Positions 15,003 through 15,253 of a stretch of 15,253 nucleotides of DNA are shown one piece after another. The stretch spans positions 1-15,253 of the forward strand of contig CAYRHS010000075.1 in assembly GCA_964424125.1 (NCBI GenBank), given 5' to 3'. The notes under the pieces are model-generated. The model searched no databases, was not told the DNA's origin, and was given only the letters and a program-made list of their open reading frames with translations. How positions within the stretch are numbered: position 1 is the stretch's first letter; each line of letters begins with the position of its first letter. Both the position numbers and the translations under genes were made by a program. This DNA comes from CAYRHS01 sp964424125. Lineage in GTDB: Bacteria; Actinomycetota; Acidimicrobiia; IMCC26256; JAOSJL01.

Positions 15003-15253
15003 TCACCGGGACTCGGACGAGAAACGGTGCTTGATGAGTGTCCAGAGAGAGACGAAGCCGTCGCGCCACGTGATCTTCTTGCCCTCGTCGCGCTCGCGTC
15101 CCGCGTAGGAGATGGGGACTTCGTAGATACGGATCCCGCGCCGGAGGACCCTCGCCGTCACCTCCGGCTCGAAATCGAACCGATCGGCGTTCAGCGTCAT
15201 CCCGTCGAGCACGCTCCTGTCGAAGAGCTTGTAGCACGTCTCCATGTCGGAGA
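15003..15253 (-). CDS. Family 2 glycosyltransferase, C-terminal fragment (start outside window)
   Basis: Only the last 82 codons are present; the frame is open to the window edge, reading SDMETCYKLF first. The Asp-Met-Glu-Thr-Cys-Tyr-Lys block, the RFDFEPEVTARVLRRG stretch and the final EVPISYAGRERDEGKKITW are the typical C-terminal half of dolichol/polyprenol-phosphate mannose synthase-like GT2 enzymes. These transfer a sugar from a nucleotide sugar to a lipid phosphate or glycan at the inner membrane face. An ATG at 15245 exists but falls inside the conserved motif and is not the start. No membrane helices follow the catalytic domain in the part seen. Donor and acceptor cannot be stated. 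It precedes glyA by 37 bases on the same strand. Confidence 0.85.
   Translation of the reverse strand, partial: SDMETCYKLFDRSVLDGMTLNADRFDFEPEVTARVLRRGIRIYEVPISYAGRERDEGKKITWRDGFVSLWTLIKHRFSSESR

Noticed and set aside
9929..15034. Further long shadows: 9929-10768 and 10765-12153 (plus), 10808-12136 and 12408-13943 (minus), 13565-15034 (plus)
   Set aside because: Each covers atpF/atpE/atpB/atpI, wecA or glyA in a wrong frame, with biased low-complexity translation.

Overview
The window is a gene-dense, high-GC chromosomal core region. It has many GTG starts, purine-rich Shine-Dalgarno sites and short or overlapping gene junctions. It most likely comes from an actinobacterium. The reasons are the gene order glyA - wecA/rfe - atpZ/atpI - atpBEFHAGDC, which resembles the rfe-atp locus of Mycobacterium, and an actinobacterial-type c subunit. 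A lineage such as Acidimicrobiia is plausible, but this is inferred from sequence character and cannot be proved here.

Layout, left to right. At 1-231 (minus) is the N-terminal part of a SAM-dependent methyltransferase that runs off the window. It is divergent from a plus-strand pair: glpX, class II fructose-1,6-bisphosphatase (331-1323), and a P3A-type plasma-membrane H+-ATPase (1355-3805). All remaining genes are on the minus strand, so the order of transcription is from right to left. First come the C-terminal end of a family 2 glycosyltransferase (15003-15253), glyA (13706-14965) and a WecA-like polyprenyl-phosphate sugar-1-phosphate transferase (12482-13693). Then follows the full F1Fo ATP synthase operon: atpZ, atpI, atpB (a), atpE (c), atpF (b), atpH (delta), atpA (alpha), atpG (gamma), atpD (beta), atpC (epsilon), 12407 down to 4855. 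The last minus-strand gene is an exported or membrane-anchored TIM-barrel protein of unknown function (3835-4788), which meets the P-type ATPase gene tail to tail.

How the genes work together. The atp genes encode a complete proton-coupled ATP synthase plus two small membrane proteins used in assembly or ion handling. The P-type pump can use ATP to export protons, so the window holds both directions of ATP/proton-gradient exchange. wecA and the glycosyltransferase belong to polyprenyl-linked envelope glycan synthesis, glyA to one-carbon metabolism, and glpX to gluconeogenesis.

No gene-free stretch exceeds 300 bases; the longest intergenic gaps are 232-330 (99 b), 12408-12481 (74 b) and 4789-4854 (66 b). 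I saw no tRNA, rRNA, CRISPR array, insertion sequence or prophage. I found no clear candidate for a wholly new multi-gene system. The points worth a second look are lineage-specific additions to ATP synthase subunits (b N-terminus, alpha and gamma C-termini), a substitution in the proton path of the P-type pump, and the unassigned TIM-barrel protein at the end of the atp operon.
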